Of a stretch of DNA of 64,000 nucleotides, positions 11,949 through 22,231 are shown piece after piece. The notes under the pieces are model-generated. The model made no database searches. It saw only the letters and a program-made list of their open reading frames with translations, and was not told where the DNA came from. The stretch is from Sinohyriopsis cumingii. Taxonomy: Eukaryota > Mollusca > Bivalvia > Unionida > Unionidae. Location of the stretch: contig JAPYKE020000541.1 in NCBI GenBank assembly GCA_028554795.2, positions 1 through 64,000 of the forward strand, given 5' to 3'. The first letter of the stretch is position 1, and each line of letters starts with the position of its first letter. The translations under genes were made by a program, and so were the position numbers.

Positions 11949-12314
11949 CTGAAATTAAATTCCAAGTTTCTGGAGATTACATTAAGCTTGTCCTATGCAT
12001 GTGTTCATGCAATGTAAGTTAGGGAATTCTTACTATGGCGGTTTGGGATTCGTATTACTTTATTTCTAGGTCAAAGCCTATATCACTCGTGACATTTTCT
12101 TATTTAGTACATAAGTCACATAGTTTCAGCAATAGTTTCAGCAACTCGTGGAATTATTAGCAGTAATAGTCTATGAAAGTGAAGTGACCTAAGCATGCAG
12201 CCAGAGCCAAATAGTGTCTTTGACAAATTGTTTTTATTTTACTCGACTTGTATTGTCTGTAAATCCGCAACCGAATGGTTCTTTATCTGTGCTCCGAGTT
12301 GTCGATGATTTTAC
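11949..12314 (-). other. Candidate spliceosomal intron in region B, copy 2
   Basis: On the minus strand the 5' boundary is AAAT|GTAAAA at 12315/12314, and the 3' boundary is TTTAATTTCAG|G at 11949/11948. The upstream open frame (12490-12315) and the downstream open frame (11948-11798) are joined in phase, the junction falling after the second base of a codon. Both flanking pieces read as good protein and each is closed by a stop just inside the supposed intron. The length of 366 bp is ordinary for an animal intron. Equivalent introns lie at 5245-5610 in copy 1 and at the same offset in the other copies. There is no transcript evidence. Confidence 0.4.
12121..12144. repeat. Perfect 12-bp tandem duplication
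   Basis: TAGTTTCAGCAA occurs twice back to back, inside the candidate intron of region B. It is present in every copy (5417-5440 in copy 1). Confidence 0.85.
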
Positions 12315-12422
12315 ATTTCCGCTAATACTGTCCCAAATTTGGCTTCAATACTTATTTCATCTTTGATGGCCACCGAACAGAGTTGACTGGTAATGTCGAA
12401 ACTACTGTGTGCCACTGCAAAC

Positions 12423-12440
12423 ATGTGTAAATAGACACAT
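12423..12440. repeat. Short inverted repeat
   Basis: ATGTGT and ACACAT arms flank a 6-base loop (AAATAG). The element lies within region B and is present in all copies. It is too short to claim a function. Confidence 0.5.
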
Positions 12441-13205
12441 ATTTGTGAATGTAATCTTACTGAAATTAATTTGCTAGACAGAGATAATGGTTAGTGCCAA
12501 TATAGCCAGGACTATAATTCCGTTTGGTACACCTATGATGGTTGCTGTTACACCATGACCAACAGTTGTTGCCGCCGCAACCCCAAAAATAGAATCTACC
12601 ACTAAACACGCTCGATGGTATTTCATTATGAACGCTCTTCTCTTTGTAATTGCAAGTCGCTGCTGTTTCTCCGTTTTAATTTTTTTCGCACATCGTATGA
12701 TTGATGGTCCTGTTATGCAATCATAGAAAATATCTTCCAGGGGAATATTACAATTTCAGGAACCAGCACAAGCGTACCCGTGAATAAAAATGCATCTCGG
12801 CAACACATCTCCTAAACAACTGCAGATATTTGAATAAAAAGTAAGAAATTCGGTACAGATAATCGTGTTGGGAAATCTGCAAACGAGTGTGCATTTTTTC
12901 AAGCTGGTCCATATACGATCATAAATTGTGACTGCACGTGTACTTTCATTGGCATCTATGTAGCCAAGCAAAAATATCTTCTGTGGGTTCATGCTGGCTA
13001 TTTAATCGCAAAGAAACTTCAGTCATTCCTTAGCTGTCAAATACCTTTTGCTAGGCTCTTGGTGATCATATCGCTCTGTAAGCTGAGACGCAAATATACA
13101 CGTTTCTTGGTGCGGTACGACCATGTGACGTACTTTAAATTGAGACACAGTGGCACTTGGTGGAAGTGCATCTGTGGTCAACGCGAGAAACGACAGCGTA
13201 AAGAT

Positions 13206-13254
13206 TAAAAAATCGATGATTTTTTTCCGTCATTGACTTATCCGCGCAAGAAAC
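13206..13254. repeat. Direct repeat R1 in the control region, copy 2
   Basis: Starts in an A-rich, T-rich stretch and ends at CGCGCAAGAAAC. It is about 70-80 percent identical by eye to R2 at 13292-13339. The shared core is CCGTCA, one variable base, TGACT, then TCCGCGCAA. It overlaps the 5' end of region B. The matching position in copy 1 is 6502-6550. Confidence 0.7.
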
Positions 13255-13425
13255 ACGGGCGTTGAAGCAGTTCCCGACTGAATAAACGATTTAAAAATCA
13301 ACGTTTTTTTCCCGTCAGTGACTGCTCCGCGCAAACAACATCGAAACCATCCAAACTTTGTGATATAATTCAGTTCATGCGCTAATGATTAGAAAAGCCC
13401 TGCTGGATTAAGAAAAACTCATCTA
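13230..13425. promoter_or_regulatory. Probable divergent promoter region between B and A
   Basis: About 200 bp separating the 5' end of region B (minus strand) from the 5' end of region A of copy 3 (plus strand). It holds direct repeat R2 and most of the R1-R2 spacer, and a TGATATAAT string at about 13360 that could act as a TATA-like element for A. It is richer in CpG than the AT-rich spacer. The role is inferred from position only. Confidence 0.35.
13292..13339. repeat. Direct repeat R2 in the control region, copy 2
   Basis: Second, imperfect copy of R1, 86 bp away and in the same orientation, sharing the CCGTCA, TGACT and TCCGCGCAA blocks. It lies between the divergent 5' ends of regions A and B, about 95 bp from the first ATG region of A. 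The matching position in copy 1 is 6588-6635. Confidence 0.7.
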
Positions 13426-15526
13426 TTGTTGAATATGATTTTACGATGGATGAAGTGGGATCGATTGCACGTGATTGCGCTCTCGACAGATGATCAGTCG
13501 TGTTATGATGGTCTCAAAGACTTCTATAAAGCGTTGAGTGATAAAGCTTCATCGTCGTTGAGTGGCACCACCACTGCTGATTTCATTTTCACCATTGACG
13601 AAACACCTACAGCTGACGATTAAGATTCAAGTCACCTATTCAGTCCCTCGCAACTACTTTCACGAGGTCGGCACAAACACACTGATAAAATCTATTTAAC
13701 TCAACGATACGCACATATGCCTTAAGTAATCACAATCCGTGTCATATATTAATGATATGTCGTGGCATTGGCCTTGCAAAAATCCATTGGTGTTTTTGAT
13801 GTGCCGCTATCCATTCGTCGGATAGTTTTCTCGCTATCGACTTGACCGTCGCGAGGGAAAATATCCTGCTCATTTCGATGCGACCATTAATTGATTTGTC
13901 ATATAATAGAAGGCCGCAAAAGAGTAAAAGATACTTTGCAGCCGCAACAAACTGCACGAGCAGATCTCACAGCAGGTTTTGAACAAACATTTTGCCCCGC
14001 TGATTGAACTGAAAAAGAAAATTGCCGAAGCGCAACTGTACAATATGTGGCAGCCCTAAATGGAAAAGAAGAAGAACCGAGTCCAGTTCATAAAATAGCT
14101 AAACAAAACAAGGATATCAAGAAAGCAGCAACAGCAACTGCAGAGACTATTGGATACTTGTTAGCGGCTATTGTGGAAGTAAAGATGTGGAAATTGGAAA
14201 AGCCGTTGGTAGACTTTAGAATGGCAGTTGACATGATGCCATACGCGACACCCGAGTACAAGTCGCAAAAGCAAATACCGGTTCAATACTTTAAAGAAGT
14301 ATCTCTTGATGCGATTTTTGAAAATTCTAGACTTGTCTCTCTTAAGAGACCAATCAACTGGAAGGATTACATAATAATGTACCAACACAAACATACAATA
14401 CACAATTTATTGATGAACAGTGGACTCATTTTATAGAACGTATAAACCATTTCAAAGACGAAAAACTAGAAAAGGTGAAACAGTATGGAGAGAACATATG
14501 ACACTGCACGTATCCCAACAGGAATTGCCAAGACAACGACGACTTAAGAGTCCACTCTCATGAACATGACGTAGAGAAAGAAATAAACAACATTAGCGTG
14601 CATTTGAGGACCTTTGACAACAGCAACAAAAACGCGCAGAAGGTATACTCCCAAAACGTGAAGCACGTGTACTCCAAAGTGAAGGGTTAGCTATACCTAC
14701 GTGTGCAGAAACATCAGAAAATCAACAACATGCATTCGAGGACCAACATAAAGAAAACCTTTACAATGCAGCAATAAAGGCGTGAAGCACGTCTAATTTG
14801 AAGCGAAGAACAATAAGGAAAGGAAACGGAAAAGAACCCACGAACATTTTCCAATGTGGATGTAGAAAGAACATGCACCTCACTTTCCCACCAGAGAAAG
14901 AATTATCCGAATGACTAGGCGAAAAAATAAGAAAGTGATGCCACCAAAAAGGGACAAAATGGAGGAGGCCTTGTTGGGCTCGAAGGAACTCACGGATAGA
15001 TTGAAACACATGTGCGATCAGTTCGTGCGGTAGACAACGCACACGAAGTCAATAATGAAGCTGCATCAATTTGCCAATGAAATCTTGGATATAAAAAAAA
15101 AAAAAACATATCGCGCGTTTATGCAAGAACAGCGATGTATACGATAAACTTCATTCGTACATCACCGATGATGTGTTCTGAGAGAACTGAGACGCAGTGT
15201 ATGCTACCCAAATCTATGATACGATGCAACAGGATGTTGTAAATTCAATCAAAAGTATTACCTCGATGATTACAATCTCATCTATTAAAACTTCGTGTGA
15301 CATTTTCTACAACTGCTACCGCTGATGAATCGCGCACACTTGATAGAACGAATTTATTACAGTTGGTATACGGTTGGTATATTATCCGATCACACTCGTT
15401 TGGTTGTCTGCCGGTCAACAACGACTGTCTGATTCGGTGATTGCAAATCAGGCAACGGAAAGTGAATTACTGTTGAGTAGTGAGTATAGTAGAGTGGCAA
15501 TGGCGGTTTTCTCGGTCGCTGTATGA
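13426..15526 (+). pseudogene. Decayed coding region A, copy 3
   Basis: Same remnant with the same interruptions as copy 2. The one notable difference is A at 13926, shared only with copy 7. It opens a 71-codon minus-strand frame that I take to be a chance shadow. Confidence 0.58.
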
Positions 15527-18500
15527 CTGGCTGCTTGCTTGGGCCACTTTTCTTTTATGGATTATTAACGCACGGGTGAAACAAAGTATGAGGCTTGCCT
15601 AATAAAAAAGAAAGGTTATGGAAGATAGAAGGTGTGACCTAGAAAATGATTTTTTTTTTAAAAATTCCAAGCCATCATATTAACACTACTGTCCTTAATC
15701 AGGAAGTTGATATATTGTTTCTGGCAAACCAATCAAATGTATCTATCAAAGAAAGGTTTTGCTGATATAGAACTAGGAGATATTTGCTGAAACTTAAGCT
15801 GGAATCAAGCATCAAGGAAATGGTTAAAACATCCCGAGGGTTTCTTTGGAAAATCCTAAACTTGTTTTCAGTAATAACATAAGTCTCAATTCTGCAATTT
15901 AAATAGTAGATAGTAATAGTCAACCTTTGTATTATGTGTAGCTCTCAAGAAGATCCCAATGTTATCAAAATGTAATGGGCTAAATGATTTAGAAATTTAG
16001 TGAAATTACAACCAAGACATACCTTATGGAATTTTTAAGTATCAGTTTGATAAAAACAAACATCCCCCCTCAATATTATCTTTAAATATGCCAGCTGCTT
16101 TTAAATATGTCATTTAGTTTACAATAATTTAGCAAACAATAATATTTTGAAAACGTTTCATATTCATTCATATCTTATATTCCTTGAAACTTACTGGTTT
16201 TTGTTGCCTTTCCAATCCCGACATTACGAATCTGTATTATCACTCAGATAAGCTATGGTTCAGGATTTATTTGCTATTTACACTGCATATACAATACTTA
16301 TTGGTGGTCGATAGCATGCAATATTTACTTAATCAAGGAATATGTTATGGACATCGTGCCAGGTAACACACATTTAATCGGTGTCCCTTAAAGAGTTGAT
16401 TTAATGAGTGTTCATACATACTAGCCTTTGCAAACAAAATATACACAAACAGGATTAAAACAACTCTGCTTTCTTTCAGGTGAGGATTAAAGAGTGGTGT
16501 TAAAATGTGTGCAATGAAAACATTTTTTTGCAACTTTGTGCTGCTATTTTAGGAAAATTTACTTGAAATAGTTTTAACAATTAGTGGTGTTAACAATTAT
16601 GTTAAAGACTAGTGACAACGTCCAAGATGACTCCATGTTTTCATTTGCCACAAATGAATCTCTCACCAGGATTATCAAACTATACATTATTCTCAATACA
16701 CACCAAAATAGCGACAGTGAATTTAATTGTATATAAAGGTCAAACATCACGATTTTAATTAATTGAACATGCATAAGATCGGTACACCTGAGACACACAT
16801 TTGTCTACCTATAATGCAGACATGGTATAATCCCAATTCAATCATTCGCTTTATCGTTGAACCCGCGCTACACGTTTCTATTCATTCACACGTAGTATAA
16901 CGTTACCTAGATTATCCATTTGAAATGATAACTCGAACGACACGTACGTCTCCAGTTGTACAGATATCTATCACGTTATTTCAGTTTTATGCTGTATATA
17001 ATAAACAGAACCACATATGTGTCCCCTGATCATGCAGATTTGTTATAACATTAACTAGGTGATCTCTGTTATAGTTAACATTCCATATGCAACATCCCTA
17101 TCCTGCAGACTTTAGAATAAGAGAATAAGAGAACTGCTGTTTCCCGAATTTCCGAATATCAAAAAGATTTTCCTGCCAGTATGAATCCGATACGCAATTC
17201 TTAATGGCAGTAGTGTTATTACCGCTCAAAACCTATGTGACAAATATTGAGTTATTGTCCCGACTGAGATAGTTGGAAGAAAATTAACAGAGAAAGAAGG
17301 AATATTTGTAAATTCATTCTTGTTTTGCTGGTGTCTTGTCTGAAAATGTATTTATGAAAATCGTTAGATTTTGAACTGGTGAAATTATCATGTATCACAT
17401 ATGTTTTTTTAACTAGAGATGTAGCTGTTAAAGTCAGAAAATCTGTGCAAATTCTGTTTACGAATAATGCTGACTTGGTTTTACCATGTTGCTATTTAAT
17501 GTTGTTTCCAAGGATCAAATATTAGACAGATAACGTTTACTTCTCTTTCAGTTAGCTGCACTCCATCGTCAGCGAATGCAGTTCAGTAGCAAAGACACAC
17601 TTAGCTAATAACTGACTTATTATTCGGTTTAATATAATTCTTCCCAACACAGATTTATCATAACCAATCAAACCAACATGAACCTAAGAAATGTATAAAC
17701 GGAGACGTATATACAAATAACAGATAGCTTAGGTTCTTACGGTAGGTATTGCTTCCATTATGGCTATTTACTTTTAGTTACGGCATTTTATATTACTGAA
17801 GTTCTGCAACCGTTAGTCATGACTTTTCTAGTGTTTTCAGTAGGTTACATATCAATAGCATGATTCATTACGAAAATGGCTTTAATATAATAAATTATGT
17901 AAGTGCAATCAGAAAGTTTCATTTGTACTGCCATATTGTGCACACCTAATTCGATGATTCCTTTTAACACAAACCCCAAACCGTGCATGGTGCAAACCCC
18001 AACCTAAGCATTCGTTCACAGGAACCGTATGTAAATTTCCCTAACCTGCAGATGAAACACTGAATCAGTTTAATAATTTGACCGACCACATCTATGCCCC
18101 TTTGATCGAGTAGACTGATCACAACCCCAGTTCATCATAAATCTGTATATTAACCTGGACCACAATTGTTTTCCATTATCTTGCATTTATTTATTTTGTT
18201 AGGAATAGAAATAGAAATCAAGGAAATAGTTGAAAACCTTTGCGACAAATTAGGGAAGAAAGTTAACAAGCTAAATACTTGACAGAGAAGGATGACCATT
18301 CAAATATTAAGAGGATACAAATATATATATGACAAAACGAAGACTAAAAATGAGTTTGGTGCTAAATTAACCACATATAAAAAGTAATAAATGTAAAATC
18401 CGTTTAAGAAAATTGGTTTGCAGTACTATGAACAGGTTCAAAATTTACTCGATAAAATTATGAAATATTTTTGAGAATTAAAAGTATCTTTTGTTCCAGA
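15527..18500. other. AT-rich spacer, copy 3
   Basis: Same content as in copy 2, without the TT change at the site matching 11712. No gene seen. Confidence 0.7.
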
Positions 18501-19932
18501 CTAAGTTATTTGCATAATTGGAAGTTGCCCCATTTCATGTCTAAAGCATACTGCGGACAAAACCACAAAAGTTCGTGCACTGAAGCTAGTTTGCCACGCT
18601 GTTCCATACCATTTTGTTTTCACCGCAGACAGATCCAAATTAGAATCGTACCTGAAATTAAATTCCAAGTTTCTGGAGATTACATTAAGCTTGTCCTATG
18701 CATGTGTTCATGCAATGTAAGTTTGGGAATTCTTACTATGGCGGTTTGGGATTCGTATTACTTTATTTCTAGGTCAAAGCCTATATCACTCGTGACATTT
18801 TCTTATTTAGTACATAAGTCACATAGTTTCAGCAATAGTTTCAGCAACTCGTGGAATTATTAGCAGTAATAGTCTATGAAAGTGAAGTGACCTAAGCATG
18901 CAGCCAGAGCCAAATAGTGTCTTTGACAAATTGTTTTTATTTTACTCGACTTGTATTGTCTGTAAATCCGCAACCGAATGGTTCTTTATCTGTGCTCCGA
19001 GTTGTCGATGATTTTACATTTCCGCTAATACTGTCCCAAATTTGGCTTCAATACTTATTTCATCTTTGATGGCCACCGAACAGAGTTGACTGGTAATGTC
19101 GAAACTACTGTGTGCCACTGCAAACATGTGTAAATAGACACATATTTGTGAATGTAATCTTACTGAAATTAATTTGCTAGACAGAGATAATGGTTAGTGC
19201 CAATATAGCCAGGACTATAATTCCGTTTGGTACACCTATGATGGTCGCTGTTACACCATGACCAACAGTTGTTGCCGCCGCAACCCCAAAAATAGAATCT
19301 GCCACTAAACACGCTCGATGGTATTTCATTATGAACGCTCTTCTCTTTGTAATTGCAAGTCGCTGCTGTTTCTCCGTTTTAATTTTTTTCGCACATCGTA
19401 TGATTGATGGTCCTGTTATGCAATCATAGAAAATATCTTCCAGGGGAATATTACAATTTCAGGAACCAGCACAAGCGTACCCGTGAATAAAAATGCATCT
19501 CGGCAACACATCTCCTAAACAACTGCAGATATTTGAATAAAAAGTAAGAAATTCGGTACAGATAATCGTGTTGGGAAATCTGCAAACGAGTGTGCATTTT
19601 TTCAAGCTGGTCCATATACGATCATAAATTGTGACTGCACGTGTACTTTCATTGGCATCTATGTAGCCAAGCAAAAATATCTTCTGTGGGTTCATGCTGG
19701 CTATTTAATCGCAAAGAAACTTCAGTCATTCCTTAGCTGTCAAATACCTTTTGCTAGGCTCTTGGTGATCATATCGCTCTGTAAGCTGAGACGCAAATAT
19801 ACACGTTTCTTGGTGCGGTACGACCATGTGACGTACTTTAAATTGAGACACAGTGGCACTTGGTGGAAGTGCATCTGTGGTCAACGCGAGAAACGACAGC
19901 GTAAAGACTAAAAAATCGATGATTTTTTTCCG
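18501..19932 (-). pseudogene. Gene-like region B, copy 3
   Basis: Same region. C at 19246 is silent in the hydrophobic stretch, and the Ala form is present. C at 19908 lies in the signal-like stretch. All are shared with copy 4. Confidence 0.48.
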
Positions 19933-20128
19933 TCATTGACTTATCCGCGCAAGAAACACGGGCGTTGAAGCAGTTCCCGACTGAATAAACGATTTAAAAA
20001 TCAACGTTTTTTTCCCGTCAGTGACTGCTCCGCGCAAACAACATCGAAACCATCCAAACTTTGTGATATAATTCAGTTCATGCGCTGATGATTAGAAAAG
20101 CCCTGCTGGATTAAGAAAAACTCATCTA

Positions 20129-22231
20129 TTGTTGAATATGATTTTACGATGGATGAAGTGGGATCGATTGCACGTGATTGCGCTCTCGACAGATGATCAG
20201 TCGTGTTATGATGGTCTCAAAGACTTCTATAAAGCGTTGAGTGATAAAGCTTCATCGTCGTTGAGTGGCACCACCACTGCTGATTTCATTTTCACCATTG
20301 ACGAAACACCTACAGCTGACGATTAAGATTCAAGTCACCTATTCAGTCCCTCGCAACTACTTTCACGAGGTCGGCACAAACACACTGATAAAATCTATTT
20401 AACTCAACGATACGCACATATGCCTTAAGTAATCGCAATCCGTGTCATATATTAATGATATGTCGTGGCATTGGCCTTGCAAAAATCCATTGGTGTTTTT
20501 GATGTGCCGCTATCCATTCGTCGGATAGTTTTCTCGCTATCGACTTGACCGTCGCGAGGGAAAATATCCTGCTCATTTCGATGCGACCATTAATTGATTT
20601 GTCATATAATAGAAGGCCGCAAAAGAGTCAAAGATACTTTGCAGCCGCAACAAACTGCACGAGCAGATCTCACAGCAGGTTTTGAACAAACATTTTGCCC
20701 CGCTGATTGAACTGAAAAAGAAAATTGCCGAAGCGCAACTGTACAATATGTGGCAGCCCTAAATGGAAAAGAAGAAGAACCGAGTCCAGTTCATAAAATA
20801 GCTAAACAAAACAAGGATATCAAGAAAGCAGCAACAGCAACTGCAGAGACTATTGGATACTTGTTAGCGGCTATTGTGGAAGTAAAGATGTGGAAATTGG
20901 AAAAGCCGTTGGTAGACTTTAGAATGGCAGTTGACATGATGCCATACGCGACACCCGAGTACAAGTCGCAAAAGCAAATACCGGTTCAATACTTTAAAGA
21001 AGTATCTCTTGATGCGATTTTTGAAAATTCTAGACTTGTCTCTCTTAAGAGACCAATCAACTGGAAGGATTACATAATAATGTACCAACACAAACATACA
21101 ATACACAATTTATTGATGAACAGTGGACTCATTTTATAGAACGTATAAACCATTTCAAAGACGAAAAACTAGAAAAGGTGAAACAGTATGGAGAGAACAT
21201 ATGACACTGCACGTATCCCAACAGGAATTGCCAAGACAACGACGACTTAAGAGTCCACTCTCATGAACATGACGTAGAGAAAGAAATAAACAACATTAGC
21301 GTGCATTTGAGGACCTTTGACAACAGCAACAAAAACGCGCAGAAGGTATACTCCCAAAACGTGAAGCACGTGTACTCCAAAGTGAAGGGTTAGCTATACC
21401 TACGTGTGCAGAAACATCAGAAAATCAACAACATGCATTCGAGGACCAACATAAAGAAAACCTTTACAATGCAGCAATAAAGGCGTGAAGCACGTCTAAT
21501 TTGAAGCGAAGAACAATAAGGAAAGGAAACGGAAAAGAACCCACGAACATTTTCCAATGTGGATGTAGAAAGAACATGCACCTCACTTTCCCACCAGAGA
21601 AAGAATTATACGAATGACTAGGCGAAAAAATAAGAAAGTGATGCCACCAAAAAGGGACAAAATGGAGGAGGCCTTGTTGGGCTCGAAGGAACTCACGGAT
21701 AGATTGAAACACATGTGCGATCAGTTCGTGCGGTAGACAACGCACACGAAGTCAATAATGAAGCTGCATCAATTTGCCAATGAAATCTTGGATATAAAAA
21801 AAAAAAAAAAACATATCGCGCGTTTATGCAAGAACAGCGATGTATACGATAAACTTCATTCGTACATCACCGATGATGTGTTCTGAGAGAACTGAGACGC
21901 AGTGTATGCTACCCAAATCTATGATACGATGCAACAGGATGTTGTAAATTCAATCAAAAGTATTACCTCGATGATTACAATCTCATCTATTAAAACTTCG
22001 TGTGACATTTTCTACAACTGCTACCGCTGATGAATCGCGCACACTTGATAGAACGAATTTATTACAGTTGGTATACGGTTGGTATATTATCCGATCACAC
22101 TCGTTTGGTTGTCTGCCGGTCAACAACGACTGTCTGATTCGGTGATTGCAAATCAGGCAACGGAAAGTGAATTACTGTTGAGTAGTGAGTATAGTAGAGT
22201 GGCAATGGCGGTTTTCTCGGTCGCTGTATGA
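20129..22231 (+). pseudogene. Decayed coding region A, copy 4
   Basis: Same remnant and the same interruptions. C to A at 21610, shared with copy 5, lies in one of the short coding-like pieces. A 16-base poly-A run lies inside the region. Confidence 0.58.

Larger units (their letters stand above)
11798..13229 (-). pseudogene. Gene-like region B, copy 2 (unrecognised secreted or membrane-type protein)
   Basis: I do not recognise the family. On the minus strand, reading from high to low coordinates, there are five coding-like open stretches. 13229-13026 (68 codons) contains a hydrophobic run LIFTLSFLAL followed by TTDALPPSA, which resembles a signal peptide and cleavage site; no ATG in that frame precedes it. 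12992-12756 (from an ATG, 78 codons) is Cys-rich, with about eight Cys including a CSC-like pair. 12755-12474 holds a basic helix (KKIKTEKQQRLAITKRRAF) and then two hydrophobic segments ending GIIVLAILALTIIS. 12490-12314 and 11992-11798 are further coding-like pieces, joined by a candidate intron. About two interruptions remain among the first three pieces, so the gene is probably broken or has unseen introns. Signal-like start, Cys-rich middle and hydrophobic segments suggest a secreted or membrane protein; this is inference from composition. Confidence 0.5.
6722..13425 (+). repeat. Array unit, copy 2 (reference for the unit map)
   Basis: Complete unit of 6704 bp, used here for the detailed map. 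It has G at 7028 (shared with copies 4, 5 and 10) and A near 12598. Its private change is at about 11712-11713, where GG in every other copy is TT, giving an uninterrupted T run. Its poly-A run is 15 long. Confidence 0.97.
13426..20128 (+). repeat. Array unit, copy 3
   Basis: Complete unit of 6703 bp. Its first half carries A at 13926, a change shared only with copy 7. Its second half carries T at 18724, C at 19246, C at 19908 and G at 20087, all shared only with copy 4. The two halves therefore have different closest relatives in the array. The poly-A run is 14 long. Confidence 0.97.

Noticed and set aside
6722-13425. A retroelement or DNA transposon as the repeat unit
   Set aside because: I see no reverse transcriptase, integrase, transposase or helicase motif, no terminal repeats flanking a unit and no target-site duplication. 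Each unit runs straight into the next.
18471-18863. 130-codon plus-strand frame found only in copies 3 and 4
   Set aside because: It opposes the last exon and intron of region B, begins at a TTG and is extended only by the single change at 18724/25429. It is most likely a shadow.
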